This document shows, piece after piece, positions 22,139-30,983 of a stretch of DNA of 41,109 bases (positions are counted from its first letter, which is position 1; each line of letters begins with the position of its first letter). The DNA is taken from the NCBI RefSeq assembly GCF_014192275.1, contig NZ_JACHXR010000019.1, positions 1 through 41,109 on the forward strand, written 5' to 3'. The notes beneath the pieces were generated by a model that worked only from the letters and a program-made list of their open reading frames with translations, ran no database searches and was not told where the DNA came from. Made by a program: the position numbers and the translations under genes. Source of the stretch: Halomonas stenophila (GTDB lineage Bacteria; Pseudomonadota; Gammaproteobacteria; Pseudomonadales; Halomonadaceae).

Positions 22139-24985
22139 TCAGTCGCCGCTGCCGTCACCGGGGGGCAGGGGAGGGAGGTCGTCCTTGAGCGCCATGATGT
22201 CGCTGGGGGGATCGCCGGGGTCATGGGTGATATGGACCACGGCGTCGTTGAGCAGGCCTGGCCAGGCGTCGCGCAGGGCCGCCGGGGTCACGGCCAGTAC
22301 CCGCTCGGCGAGTCGCTGGCGCTCGTCGAAGGTGGTGTCGTCCATGGCCAGCGCTCGCCACAGCCGGTTGGTGCGCTCGGGCAGGCCGGTGTCGCGGCGC
22401 AGCAGGTCATCGTGTACCGCCTGGCGGTAGGGGGCCAGGGCCGCCTCGTCCAGCTCCTCGAGGCGTGCGCCGAAGGCCTCCAGGAAGGCGTCGATGCGGG
22501 ACTGGATGGTGGTGCTGTCGGTGTCCGGGGACTGCACCAGCAGGCCGATGCCGGGGGCGTCGAGCAGCGGCCGATAGCCGGCGTTGACCACATAGCCCAG
22601 CTGCTGCTCGGTACGCAGCTGCTGGTAGAAGGGCGTCTCGAGCAGGCGGCCCAGCACCGCCAGCCGGGCCTGGCTGTCCAGCGAGCGGTCCGGGCCCTGC
22701 AGGTAGCGCATCACCAGGGATTCGTCCCGGGCGGTGTCCGGTGTCAGCTCGGGGAGGTCGCGACTGGCCTGCAGCGGGGTCAGGTCGGGAATGGCGCTCT
22801 CCGCCAGCTGTGGGGCCAGGGCCTCGGCGACCCGGCGTGCCTGCCGGGTCGCCGCCTCGCGGCCGAGGTTGCCCACCGCCATGGCCTCCAGGTGCAGGTC
22901 GCCGAGGAAGGCCTCGCGATAGTCGCGCAGCGCCCGGGCATCGACGTCCTCGAGGGCCGCCAGCAGGGCCTCGGTGGGCCACTGGGGGCGGATCAGTGTC
23001 TCGGCCAGGGTGCGGTCGGCCTGGCGGTAGAGGGATTCCTGGGGGGCGTTGCGCCACTCGCGCTGCAGCCGGTGGCGGACCCGCGCCACGCTGTCGGCGG
23101 CGATCTCGCCCTCGGTGAGCTGCTCGAGCACGCGCCCGATCAGGCGATCCTGGCGGTCACGCCACCCGGAGAACGACAGGGTGATGCCGCGGGCATGGGC
23201 GTAGGCCTCGAAGCCGTGTCCGGCTAGGCGTGCCGGATACAGCGCCCCGTTGAGGCTGTCCTGGAGCCAGCCGGCCAGCAGCCACGCCATGGCGGCCTGG
23301 CGGGCATCGCGGCCCGAGGCGGGATGCTGCAGGCTGAAGCGCCACTCCACCCGGGGCGTGTCGAAGCTGGCATCGTGCATGTGCCAGAAGGCGAACTCGG
23401 GCGCGTCGATCCGTTGCACCGGGGTGTCGTCCTGGCCGGCCAGCAGCGTCAGGTCCTCGGCGATATAGGGGTTGGGGGCGGGCAACTGCAGCCCGGCCAG
23501 CGGCTCGGCCGTCGTGTCGCGGCGGGGAGCGAGCGGTGTCCAGGGGGTGTCGAACCAGGGCGAGGTGCGCTCGCCTTCCACCTCGGGGCCCGCATACAGG
23601 CGCAGCATGTTGTCCGGCCGCAGGGCCGAGAGCCAGGTCTCGATCCGCGCCTCGTCGAAGGCGTCCATGCGGTAGGGCGCGTAGTTGACGTCCTCGAGGG
23701 GATAGTAGGCCAGGTTCATCGACAGGCCCATGGCATCCTGCAGCGGCGCGCCATGTTGCTGGAAGCGGAACTCCTGTTCGGCGAGCCGGGCCTGCTCGTC
23801 GTAGCGCCAGGCCTCGACGCCGTCGCGGCGGATGGCCGCGATGGCGTCGAACAGCGTCGCCTGGATGCGGGGGATGTGCTCGGCCCCGGCCGGCGTCAGG
23901 CTGATGTCGATGCGGAACAGCGCCTGGCGGCCGTCGCCGTGGGTCACCCCGGCGGAGAGGCCGTCGGCCCAGCCGGCCTCGCGCAGCACGTCCAGCAGGC
24001 TGCCGTCGCCCTCGTGACCCAGCAGGTTGGCGAGATAGCTGGCCGGCTTGTGACGATAGGCCGTCTGGGGATCCGGCACCGGGAAGTAGAAGGTCAACTG
24101 GCGACTGTCGCGCAGCGAGCGCAGCTCGGCGGCGGCGGGCAACTGCTCGGGGGTCACCAGGGGCGTGGCGATCTCCGGGCGGGACAACCCGCGGTCGGGG
24201 ACGTCGGCGAAGCGCTCGCTGACCAGGGCAGTCAGTTCGTCCAGGGGCTGGGGGGCGACCACGGCCAGGTGCATGACATTGGCGCCGTAGTGGGAGCGGT
24301 AGAAGTCGATCACCCGCTCGCGCAGGTCGGGATCGCCCGCGGGACGTTCGGCCAGGGTGTCGCGGCTGCCCACCGAGAAGCCGGTGGTGGGGTGGGCCGG
24401 GTTGAGCAGTCGGTCGAGGACGTCATTGTGGCGGCGGGCCTCGTCGCGCTTGCGGGCCATGTACTCCGAGTGGACCACCTGGCGCTCGCTCTCGAGCCGG
24501 TCGGCGTTGAACAGCGGGTCGACGAAGAAGCGGCTGAAGCGGTCCAGGGCACCGGCCAGGGCGTCGGGCTCCACCGAGAAGAAGTAGTTGGTGTCGCGGG
24601 GGGCGGTGAAGGCGTTGTGCTGGCCGCCATGGCGGGACAGGAACCCCTGGTAGGCATCGGCCGCCGGGTAGGTCTCGGTCCCCAGGAACAGCATGTGCTC
24701 GAGGTAGTGCGCCAGGCCGGGCAGGTCCTCCGGGTCCTGGGCGCTGCCGACATCCACGTTCAGCGAGGCGGCGGCCTTGTCGGCCTCGGGGTCGCTGACC
24801 AGCAGGACGGTGAGGCCGTTCTCGAGGCTCAGCACGCGGTAGTCACGCTCGTCCGCCGGGCTGACGCGCGGCATGATCACGGCCTCGACGCTGTCCGTCT
24901 CCGGCTGGGCGGCGGCGAGCCCCGGCAGCAGCACTGGGACGAGGGCCAGCGAGGCGGCCAGGGGAATGCACAGTGGTCGGGTCAT
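22139..24985 (-). CDS. Secreted M16-family metalloprotease, pitrilysin/insulinase-like
   Basis: A 948-residue zinc protease with a signal peptide ending near residue 26 (AAA before QP), hence periplasmic. The inverted zinc motif HxxEH is HYLEH (H93, E96, H97) and the third ligand is E174 in VVHSEYM, 77 residues later as in pitrilysin. Four M16 modules are expected at this length; only the first carries the metal site. YVVNAGYRPL in the last quarter is the conserved substrate-tunnel region. It likely degrades peptides in a closed chamber. Its ATG overlaps the stop codon of the SRAP-like gene, an unusual operon partner. Confidence 0.92.
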   Translation of the reverse strand: MTRPLCIPLAASLALVPVLLPGLAAAQPETDSVEAVIMPRVSPADERDYRVLSLENGLTVLLVSDPEADKAAASLNVDVGSAQDPEDLPGLAHYLEHMLFLGTETYPAADAYQGFLSRHGGQHNAFTAPRDTNYFFSVEPDALAGALDRFSRFFVDPLFNADRLESERQVVHSEYMARKRDEARRHNDVLDRLLNPAHPTTGFSVGSRDTLAERPAGDPDLRERVIDFYRSHYGANVMHLAVVAPQPLDELTALVSERFADVPDRGLSRPEIATPLVTPEQLPAAAELRSLRDSRQLTFYFPVPDPQTAYRHKPASYLANLLGHEGDGSLLDVLREAGWADGLSAGVTHGDGRQALFRIDISLTPAGAEHIPRIQATLFDAIAAIRRDGVEAWRYDEQARLAEQEFRFQQHGAPLQDAMGLSMNLAYYPLEDVNYAPYRMDAFDEARIETWLSALRPDNMLRLYAGPEVEGERTSPWFDTPWTPLAPRRDTTAEPLAGLQLPAPNPYIAEDLTLLAGQDDTPVQRIDAPEFAFWHMHDASFDTPRVEWRFSLQHPASGRDARQAAMAWLLAGWLQDSLNGALYPARLAGHGFEAYAHARGITLSFSGWRDRQDRLIGRVLEQLTEGEIAADSVARVRHRLQREWRNAPQESLYRQADRTLAETLIRPQWPTEALLAALEDVDARALRDYREAFLGDLHLEAMAVGNLGREAATRQARRVAEALAPQLAESAIPDLTPLQASRDLPELTPDTARDESLVMRYLQGPDRSLDSQARLAVLGRLLETPFYQQLRTEQQLGYVVNAGYRPLLDAPGIGLLVQSPDTDSTTIQSRIDAFLEAFGARLEELDEAALAPYRQAVHDDLLRRDTGLPERTNRLWRALAMDDTTFDERQRLAERVLAVTPAALRDAWPGLLNDAVVHITHDPGDPPSDIMALKDDLPPLPPGDGSGD

Positions 24986-25671
24986 CGTCTCTCCTGTTCG
25001 GATGTCAGGCGCAGCATGGGGCCGATGGGGTGGGCGCAGGCGGCATCCTGGTTGCCGGGATCATTCACTCGTCTTGATACCGGAAAGGCGCCCAACAGTT
25101 CCCCGGGAGCCGGGGTCAGCAGGGCGCGCCGCTCCTCGGCGGGCGTGTCCGGGGCGAGCCAGCGCCCGGCATCGTCCGCCGCGATCACCGCCGGCAGGCG
25201 GTCGGTGAGGGGCGCCAGCAGGTCGTTGGTGGGCACCGTGATCAGGGCCAGGGAGTCCGCGTGCTCGGTCAGGCTGGTATGAAAGCGGCACCAGAGCCCG
25301 GCCAGCAGCAGCGGGCCGCGGTCGGTCCGGGTGACCAGGAAGGGTTGCTTGGCCCGGGGCTGCGCCTTCCAGACATAGACGCCGCCGGCGGGTACCAGGC
25401 AGCGTCGGGCCGCGAAGGCCTCGCGGAACATGGCGCGGGATTCCAGGGACTCGGCTCGGGCGCAGTGGGGCGCATGGTCGAGCACCTTGAGCCAGGGCGG
25501 CGTGAGCCCCCAGAAGGCACGGGCCAGGCGCAGGCGCCCGGCCTCGAGGCGGATCAGCGACAGCGCTCGACGCGGCGCCAGGTTCGCCCCGGTGATCGGC
25601 GTCTCGTCCACCGCCAGGCCCGGCAGCAGGCGGTCGAGGTCGAGCGGGGGGATATAGAGTCGGCCGGCCAT
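24982..25671 (-). CDS. SRAP-fold protein lacking the catalytic residues (YedK/HMCES-like)
   Basis: A 229-residue protein clearly built on the SRAP fold: GANLAPRRALSLI, FWGLTPPWL, ARAESLESRAMF, RCLVPAGGVYVW and PLTDRLPAVI align with YedK in order. Yet the four residues YedK/HMCES use to crosslink abasic DNA are all different. Cys2 is Ala2 (MAGR instead of MCGR), the Asn of INAR is C70, the Glu of the FEW motif is V100, and the His of IHDR is T156. The start cannot be elsewhere without losing MxGR alignment. It may bind DNA without crosslinking, or have another role. Its stop overlaps the M16 protease start (ATGA at 24982-24985). Confidence 0.85.
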   Translation of the reverse strand: MAGRLYIPPLDLDRLLPGLAVDETPITGANLAPRRALSLIRLEAGRLRLARAFWGLTPPWLKVLDHAPHCARAESLESRAMFREAFAARRCLVPAGGVYVWKAQPRAKQPFLVTRTDRGPLLLAGLWCRFHTSLTEHADSLALITVPTNDLLAPLTDRLPAVIAADDAGRWLAPDTPAEERRALLTPAPGELLGAFPVSRRVNDPGNQDAACAHPIGPMLRLTSEQERR

Positions 25672-25743
25672 GGAACCTCCGGAGAGATGGGGCGCCAGAG
25701 TAACCAAGAGCTCTCGCCGAGGAAAGCGCCGTTGCCGCTGGGC

Positions 25744-25809
25744 TTGCGTTGGTCCACAGGCACGATATGCTATCGGAAACAGTGTTCGACTGACGCGATA
25801 TGGTACTGT
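25744..25809 (+). promoter_or_regulatory. Promoter/operator region of the tetR-plsC unit
   Basis: TTGCGT (25744-25749) and TATGCT (25766-25771), 16 bp apart, form a modest promoter for the plus-strand pair. CGATATG occurs at 25763-25769 and 25796-25802, 33 bp or three helical turns apart. ACAGT (25779-25783) faces ACTGT (25805-25809). These repeats are candidates for autoregulation by the TetR protein, and the region also lies upstream of the divergent SRAP-M16 operon. Confidence 0.35.
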
Positions 25810-25858
25810 GGGGTGGTCGATTGCCACCCCCTCCCTCCCCCGTTCCGCGAGGAATTCG

Positions 25859-26476
25859 ATGGCTCGTCCCAGACAGCACGCCCCCGAGGCCCTTCATGCC
25901 CAGGTGATGGCCGCCTGTGACGCCTGGCTACAGGACCAGCCGGTGCATACGTTGTCCCTGCGCTCCCTGGCCCGGGACGTCGGCTGTGCGCCCAGTACCC
26001 TGCTCAAGCTGTACGGCAGTTTCGGCAATCTCCTGCAGCATGTGAACCTCGAGTCCCTGGCGCGCCTGCGCACCGCCATCGACCCGCTGCTCGACGAGCA
26101 GCTCCCGGAGGCGCGGCTCAAGGCCCTGGCGATGGCCTACTGGCAGTTCGCCAGGGATGACGCCTACCGCTGGCAGCTGCTGTTCGACTACCCCCTGGCC
26201 CAGGAGGGCGATCTGGACCGTCGCCAGAGCGACATGATCGAGGCGCTCTTCCTGCGGGTGGAAAACACCCTCAAGGAGTACCAGCCGGCCCTGGGAGACC
26301 TCGAGGCACGGCGGCTGGGGCGCACGCTCTGGGGCAGCGTCCACGGGCTCGTGCAACTGGGGCTCAACGAGCGCCTGGGCTACTGGCAGAGCGAGCCCCT
26401 GGAGGTGGACGAGCTCCTCGACCAGCTGCTCTCGACCCTGCTCGCCGGCCTGAAGGCGAGGCCCGGCGGCTCGTGA
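25859..26476 (+). CDS. TetR-family transcriptional regulator
   Basis: A 205-residue regulator. The N-terminal helix-turn-helix (about 10-58) reads LSLRSLARDVGCAPSTLLKLYGSFGNLL in part, with the recognition helix around PSTLLKLYGSF. The C-terminal ligand domain contains the W-Q-LLFDYPLA and LWGSVHGLVQLGL patterns of the WHG-type C-terminal domain. GCGAGGA precedes the ATG. The stop overlaps the GTG start of the acyltransferase gene, so the regulator and enzyme are made together. It is divergent from the SRAP-M16 operon, which it might also control. Confidence 0.88.
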   Translation: MARPRQHAPEALHAQVMAACDAWLQDQPVHTLSLRSLARDVGCAPSTLLKLYGSFGNLLQHVNLESLARLRTAIDPLLDEQLPEARLKALAMAYWQFARDDAYRWQLLFDYPLAQEGDLDRRQSDMIEALFLRVENTLKEYQPALGDLEARRLGRTLWGSVHGLVQLGLNERLGYWQSEPLEVDELLDQLLSTLLAGLKARPGGS

Positions 26477-27177
26477 CGCTGCTGCTGTGGGGGGCGCCGG
26501 CCGCCTTGCTGGCCGCCGGCTGCTGGCGGCTGGCGCGCGCCCCCCGGCCGGCCATCCGCCGGCTGGTGTTCTTCGTCGTGCACCTGCTCTACCGGTTGCG
26601 CTTTCGCGGCCGCCGGCATATTCCCGCCTACGGCCCCGCCCTGGTGGTCTGCAACCATGTCAGCTTCGTCGACGCCCTGGTGGTGGGCGGGGCCAGCCCA
26701 CGCCCGCTGCGCTTCCTGATGGACCGGCCGATCTACGAGTCCCGGGGGCTGCACTGGCTGTTCAAGCTGGTCGGGGCGATTCCCGTGGATTCCGAGCGGC
26801 GGGACCCGGGCGAGCTGCGCCGGGCCCTGGCGCAGGTCAGCCAGGCCCTGCGCCAGGGCGAGGTGGTGATGCTGTTCCCCGAGGGGCGCCTGACGCCGGA
26901 TGGCGAGGTCCAGCCCTTTCGTCGCGGCCTGGAACTGATCCTGGCCCGGGATGCGGTGCCGGTGGTGCCGGCGGGGCTGGCCGGGCTCTGGGGGTCATGG
27001 ACCTCCAATCACGGCGGGCGGGCGCTGTCCAAGTGGCCGCGGCGCTTCCGGGCGCGGGTGGCTCTCTACTTCGGCGACCCCCTGCCCCCCGAGGCGGCGG
27101 CGCGTGACCGGGTCGAGGCGCGGGTCCGGGCGCTCAAGGCCGAGGCCGAGGCCGATGGCTGGGTCGCCGGGCGCTGA
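26473..27177 (+). CDS. PlsC-type lysophospholipid acyltransferase
   Basis: A 234-residue membrane-associated acyltransferase with an N-terminal hydrophobic helix (about 1-20) and a second at 30-43. The HX4D catalytic motif is NHVSFVD (H62, D67). The glycerol-phosphate site is LFPEGRLT (134-141), and VPVVPAGLAGLWGSW is the fourth motif. It transfers an acyl chain to a lysophospholipid, but the short length and regulator linkage suggest it is not the only 1-acylglycerol-3-phosphate acyltransferase. The start is GTG, overlapping the tetR stop. It converges with the corB-like gene, with only 2 bp between stops. Confidence 0.88.
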   Translation: MTLLLWGAPAALLAAGCWRLARAPRPAIRRLVFFVVHLLYRLRFRGRRHIPAYGPALVVCNHVSFVDALVVGGASPRPLRFLMDRPIYESRGLHWLFKLVGAIPVDSERRDPGELRRALAQVSQALRQGEVVMLFPEGRLTPDGEVQPFRRGLELILARDAVPVVPAGLAGLWGSWTSNHGGRALSKWPRRFRARVALYFGDPLPPEAAARDRVEARVRALKAEAEADGWVAGR

Positions 27178-27179
27178 GT

Positions 27180-28469
27180 TCAGGCCTGGGCGGCCGCCAC
27201 GGGGCGACGCAGCGCCTGCCAGCAGCGGGCCGAGGTGACCAGGTTGTCGCGCACCTCGAGGATCTCCATGCGAACCGCGCCGATCTGCAGGCAGGCCGGG
27301 CCGTCCGGGAAGGATTCCAGGTGCTCGAGGATCAGGCCATTGAGGGTCTTGGGGCCGTCGGTGGGCAGCTGCCAGCCCAGCGACTTGTTGATGTCGCGGA
27401 TGTTGGCGGTGCCGTCGATGACGTGGCTGCCGTCCTCCTGGGGGTGGATCTCCCGGTCCTGGCCGGCCACGTCGGTGGTGAACTCGCCGACGATCTCCTC
27501 GAGGATGTCCTCCAGGGTCACCAGCCCCTCCACGTCACCGTACTCGTCCACCACGATGCCGATGCGGCGCTTCTGCTTCTGGAAGTTGAGCAACTGGGTG
27601 TGCAGGGGGGTGGACTCGGGGATGAAGTAGGGCTCGCGGGCCTCCTGGACGATGGCCGCCTTGGTCACCTCGCTCCGTGACAGGAAGCGCGCCGCATTGC
27701 GCAGGTGCAGCATGCCGATGATGTTGTTGATGTCGCCCTTGTAGATCGGCACCCGGGTGTGCTGGCTGGTACGGATCTGGGTGAGGATGTCCTCCAGGTC
27801 GTCGTCCAGGTCGATGCCCGCCACCTCGTGGCGTGGCACCATGATGTCATTCACCGTGACGTTCTCGAGATCGAGGATCGACACCAGCATGGCCTGGTGA
27901 CGACGGGGGATCAGCGGCCCGGCCTCGTGGACCACGGTGCGCAGCTCGTCCCGGGTCAGGTTGTCGCCGCCGGCCTCCAGGGTCTTCACGCCGAGCAGGC
28001 GCAGCAGGCCGTTGGAGATGGCATTGACCAGCCAGACCAGCGGGTAGAGCAGCTTGAGCAGCGGCTCCAGCACCAGCGAGGCCGGGTAGGCGATGCGCTC
28101 GGGCTTCACCGCGGCATAGGTCTTGGGGGTGACCTCGGCGAAGATCAGGATCACGATGGTCAGGATCAGTGGCGCCACGGCGGGGCCGGTCACTTCGCCG
28201 AAATAGTGGATGGCCAGCACCGTGGCGATCGCCGCCGCCAGGTTGTTGACCAGGTTGTTGCCGATCAGGATCACGCCGATCAACCGGTCCGGGCGGCTCA
28301 GCAGGCGCATCACGCGCCGGGCCCGACTCTCGCCGCTGTTGGCCCGGTGGCTCAGGCGATAGCGGTTGATCGACATCATGCCGGTCTCGGAACTCGAGAA
28401 GAAGGCGGAAAGGCAGATGAGCAGCAGCAGCAGGCCGAACAGCAATCCCAGAGGGAAGTCGTCGCTCAA
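27180..28469 (-). CDS. corB: CNNM/CorB-type membrane protein (DUF21, CBS pair, CorC_HlyC)
   Basis: A 429-residue protein of the HlyC/CorC family, equivalent to E. coli CorB/YfjD. An N-terminal DUF21 domain (1-180) has helices starting LGLLFGLLLLLICLSAFFSSSETG; the FSSSE motif and the conserved GNNLVNN and FAEVTPKTYA segments line the ion site. Next are two CBS domains (about 205-330; DIMVPRHEV, VDEYGDVEGLVTLEDILEEI) and a C-terminal CorC/HlyC domain. Archaeal and bacterial CNNM proteins export Mg2+ and are gated by Mg-ATP at the CBS pair. It sits next to ypjD and ffh, as in E. coli. Confidence 0.93.
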   Translation of the reverse strand: MSDDFPLGLLFGLLLLLICLSAFFSSSETGMMSINRYRLSHRANSGESRARRVMRLLSRPDRLIGVILIGNNLVNNLAAAIATVLAIHYFGEVTGPAVAPLILTIVILIFAEVTPKTYAAVKPERIAYPASLVLEPLLKLLYPLVWLVNAISNGLLRLLGVKTLEAGGDNLTRDELRTVVHEAGPLIPRRHQAMLVSILDLENVTVNDIMVPRHEVAGIDLDDDLEDILTQIRTSQHTRVPIYKGDINNIIGMLHLRNAARFLSRSEVTKAAIVQEAREPYFIPESTPLHTQLLNFQKQKRRIGIVVDEYGDVEGLVTLEDILEEIVGEFTTDVAGQDREIHPQEDGSHVIDGTANIRDINKSLGWQLPTDGPKTLNGLILEHLESFPDGPACLQIGAVRMEILEVRDNLVTSARCWQALRRPVAAAQA

Positions 28470-28543
28470 GTCGAAGGGTCCTCAATCGCGTATCAGGCTC
28501 GAGTTGTAGGGATTGGGCCCCACGGTGTCAAGGATCACCGGCC

Positions 28544-29344
28544 TCAGCCGCGGCCGAGCAGCACCTCGAGGACGAACTTGGTGCCGAAGTAGGCGAGCAG
28601 CAGCGCCAGGTAGCCGCCCAGCGTCCAGCGCACCGCGCGCATCCCGCGCCAGCCCAGCCAGTGATGGCCGGCCAGCAGGGTGGCGAAGAGCACCCAGGCG
28701 ATCAGCGACAGGACCGTCTTGTGGACCAGGTGCTGGGCGAACATGCTGTCGACGAACGCGAAGCCGCTGGCGATCGACAGGGTCAGCAGCGCCATGCCGG
28801 CCCAGATCAGCTCGAAGAGGATGCGCTCCATGGTGGTCAGTGGCGGCAGCGACTGGACCACGCCGCGGATATGGTGGTGGCGCAGCGCCTGGTTCTGCAC
28901 GCCGAGCAGGATCGCCTGGACGGCGGCGATGGCCAGCAGCGCGAAGGCCAGCGCCGAGCTCAGGGCGTGCAGGGCGATGCCGGGGGTCATGCCCGTGGCG
29001 CGCTCCGGGCTCGGCAGCTCGGTGGCCAGCAGCAGGGTCAGGCCGGCCACGGGGAACAGGCCGGCGGCGACATTGAGCACCGGCTTGAACAGGCTGACGA
29101 CGAGCAGCATCAGTACCGCCAGGGCGCTGACCAGCACGGCGCTGGTGGACAGGCCCGGCAGCAGCGACTGGCCCCGGTCGAGCAGGCCGATGGCCAGCGG
29201 CAGGTGGAAGAGCAGGCCCAGCGCGCCGAAGCTGCGCACCAGGGCGGCCCGCGGCGGCACCCGTCGGGCCAGGCTCAGCGCCTGCCAGGAGGCGGCCGCG
29301 ATGTAGAGGATGAAGGCCATGATGGCAAGGGGGAGCGCGTGCAT
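28544..29344 (-). CDS. ypjD: CcsA-like inner-membrane protein YpjD
   Basis: A 266-residue polytopic protein with about eight transmembrane helices, of the cytochrome c assembly (CcsA/CcmC-like) family. The C-terminal GHHWLGWRGMRAVRW segment followed by LAYFGTKFVLE is the YpjD pattern. No heme-handling WWD motif is obvious, and in E. coli YpjD's role is unknown. The start is ATG 29344; the longer frame upstream overlaps ffh. The corB-ypjD and divergent ffh arrangement matches E. coli, which supports the identity. Confidence 0.88.
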   Translation of the reverse strand: MHALPLAIMAFILYIAAASWQALSLARRVPPRAALVRSFGALGLLFHLPLAIGLLDRGQSLLPGLSTSAVLVSALAVLMLLVVSLFKPVLNVAAGLFPVAGLTLLLATELPSPERATGMTPGIALHALSSALAFALLAIAAVQAILLGVQNQALRHHHIRGVVQSLPPLTTMERILFELIWAGMALLTLSIASGFAFVDSMFAQHLVHKTVLSLIAWVLFATLLAGHHWLGWRGMRAVRWTLGGYLALLLAYFGTKFVLEVLLGRG

Positions 29345-29449
29345 CGATTGCTGTCCGTGCGCCTTCGCCAGCGCCTGACGAGGTGGAATGGAGCGGCCAC
29401 TATACCGAATCCTCCCCGCGGCGCACAGCCGGGCGCGGCGCTCGCGGCA

Positions 29450-29478
29450 TGGAGACTCGCGGCCACAAGGCGTATAAT
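29450..29478 (+). promoter_or_regulatory. Promoter of ffh
   Basis: TGGAGA (29450-29455), a 17-bp spacer and a perfect TATAAT (29473-29478), about 85 bp before the ffh start, in the ypjD-ffh intergenic region. Confidence 0.65.
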
Positions 29479-29564
29479 TTTCGGCCATTGCAGGAAAACC
29501 CCACGCCCGTGTCGGCACGGACCATTCCGGCGGTTTTCCCGGCCATCGTTTGCGGAGAGGCCCC

Positions 29565-30983
29565 ATGTTCCAGAATCTCAGCGATCGTCTGTCCCAGACG
29601 CTCAAATCGATCAAGGGTCAGGCGCGCCTGACCGAGGACAACGTCAAGGACACCCTGCGCGAGGTGCGCCGTGCCCTGCTGGAGGCGGATGTCTCCCTGC
29701 CGGTGGTCAAGGCGTTCATCGACCGGGTGCGCGAGCGCGCCGTGGGCCAGGAGGTGTCGAAGAGCCTCTCCCCGGGCCAGCAGTTCGTCAAGATCGTCCA
29801 GCAGGAGCTCGAGGCGATCATGGGCGAGGCCAACGAGGGCCTGACCCTGAAGAGCGCACCCGCGGTGGTGTTGATGGCCGGCCTGCAGGGCGCGGGCAAG
29901 ACCACCTCCGTGGCCAAGCTGGCGCGCTACCTGCGCGAGCGCGAGAAGAAGAAGGTACTGGTGGTCTCGGCGGACGTCTATCGGCCGGCGGCCATCGACC
30001 AGCTGGAGACCCTGGCCGGCGAGGTGGGGGTCGACTTCTTCCCGTCGCGCAGCGACCAGCAGCCGGTGGCCATCGCCGAGGCGGCGATCAAGCACGCCAG
30101 GATCCAGTTCCACGACGTGGTGCTGGTCGATACCGCCGGCCGGCTGGCCATCGACGAGGCCATGATGGCCGAGATCCAGGCGCTGCATCGGGCCGTGCCC
30201 CCCGACGAGACGCTGTTCGTGGTCGACGCCATGACCGGCCAGGACGCCGCCAATACCGCCAAGGCCTTCCACGAGGCGCTGCCGCTGACCGGGGTGATCC
30301 TCACCAAGGCCGACGGCGACGCCCGCGGCGGCGCGGCCCTGTCGGTGCGCCACATCACCGGCAAGCCGATCAAGTTCATGGGCGTGGGCGAGAAGGTCGA
30401 TGCCCTGGAGCCCTTCCACCCGGACCGCGTGGCCTCGCGCATCCTCGGCATGGGCGACATGCTGTCGCTGATCGAGGAGGCCGAGCGCACCGTCGACAAG
30501 GGCAAGGCCGAGCAACTGGCCAAGAAGGTCAAGAAGGGCGACGGCTTCGACCTCGAGGACTTCCGCGACCAGCTCCAGCAGCTCAAGAAGATGGGCGGCA
30601 TGGGCGGGCTGCTGGGCAAGCTGCCCGGCATGGGCCAGATGGCCGAGATGGCCCAGGGGCCGGGGCCCGAGAAGGAGATGGGCAAGCTCGAGGCGCTGAT
30701 CAACTCGATGACGCCCCAGGAGCGCCGCAAGCCGGAGATCATCAACGGCTCGCGCAAGCGCCGCATCGCCGCCGGCGCCGGCCTGCAGGTGCCCGACCTC
30801 AATCGTCTGCTCAAGCAGCACAAGCAGATGCAGAAGATGATGAAGAAGGCCGGCAAGAAGGGCGGCATGCAGAAGATGATGCGTGGCATGTCCGGCATGA
30901 TGGGCGGCGGCGGCCCCGGCGGCCCCGGCGGCCCCGGCGGTCCGGGAGGCATGGGTGGCCCGGGCGGCATGCCGTGGCGCTGA
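29565..30983 (+). CDS. ffh: Signal recognition particle protein Ffh
   Basis: A 472-residue SRP54 GTPase that binds 4.5S RNA and nascent signal sequences and delivers ribosomes to FtsY. The N domain is 1-95. The G domain has P-loop GLQGAGKTT (106-114), DTAGR and TKADGDARGG. The Met-rich M domain follows (about 300-440; KKMGGMGGLLGKLPGMGQM, NGSRKRRIAAGAG). The C-terminus is unusual: a low-complexity GGPGG array of about 25 residues encoded by repeats of GGCCCCGGC. GGAGAGG precedes the ATG at 29565. Confidence 0.97.
   Translation: MFQNLSDRLSQTLKSIKGQARLTEDNVKDTLREVRRALLEADVSLPVVKAFIDRVRERAVGQEVSKSLSPGQQFVKIVQQELEAIMGEANEGLTLKSAPAVVLMAGLQGAGKTTSVAKLARYLREREKKKVLVVSADVYRPAAIDQLETLAGEVGVDFFPSRSDQQPVAIAEAAIKHARIQFHDVVLVDTAGRLAIDEAMMAEIQALHRAVPPDETLFVVDAMTGQDAANTAKAFHEALPLTGVILTKADGDARGGAALSVRHITGKPIKFMGVGEKVDALEPFHPDRVASRILGMGDMLSLIEEAERTVDKGKAEQLAKKVKKGDGFDLEDFRDQLQQLKKMGGMGGLLGKLPGMGQMAEMAQGPGPEKEMGKLEALINSMTPQERRKPEIINGSRKRRIAAGAGLQVPDLNRLLKQHKQMQKMMKKAGKKGGMQKMMRGMSGMMGGGGPGGPGGPGGPGGMGGPGGMPWR

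Noticed and set aside
23324..25282. A plus-strand frame opposite the M16 protease and SRAP genes.
   Set aside because: Antisense to genes with clear motifs (HYLEH zinc site, SRAP landmarks).
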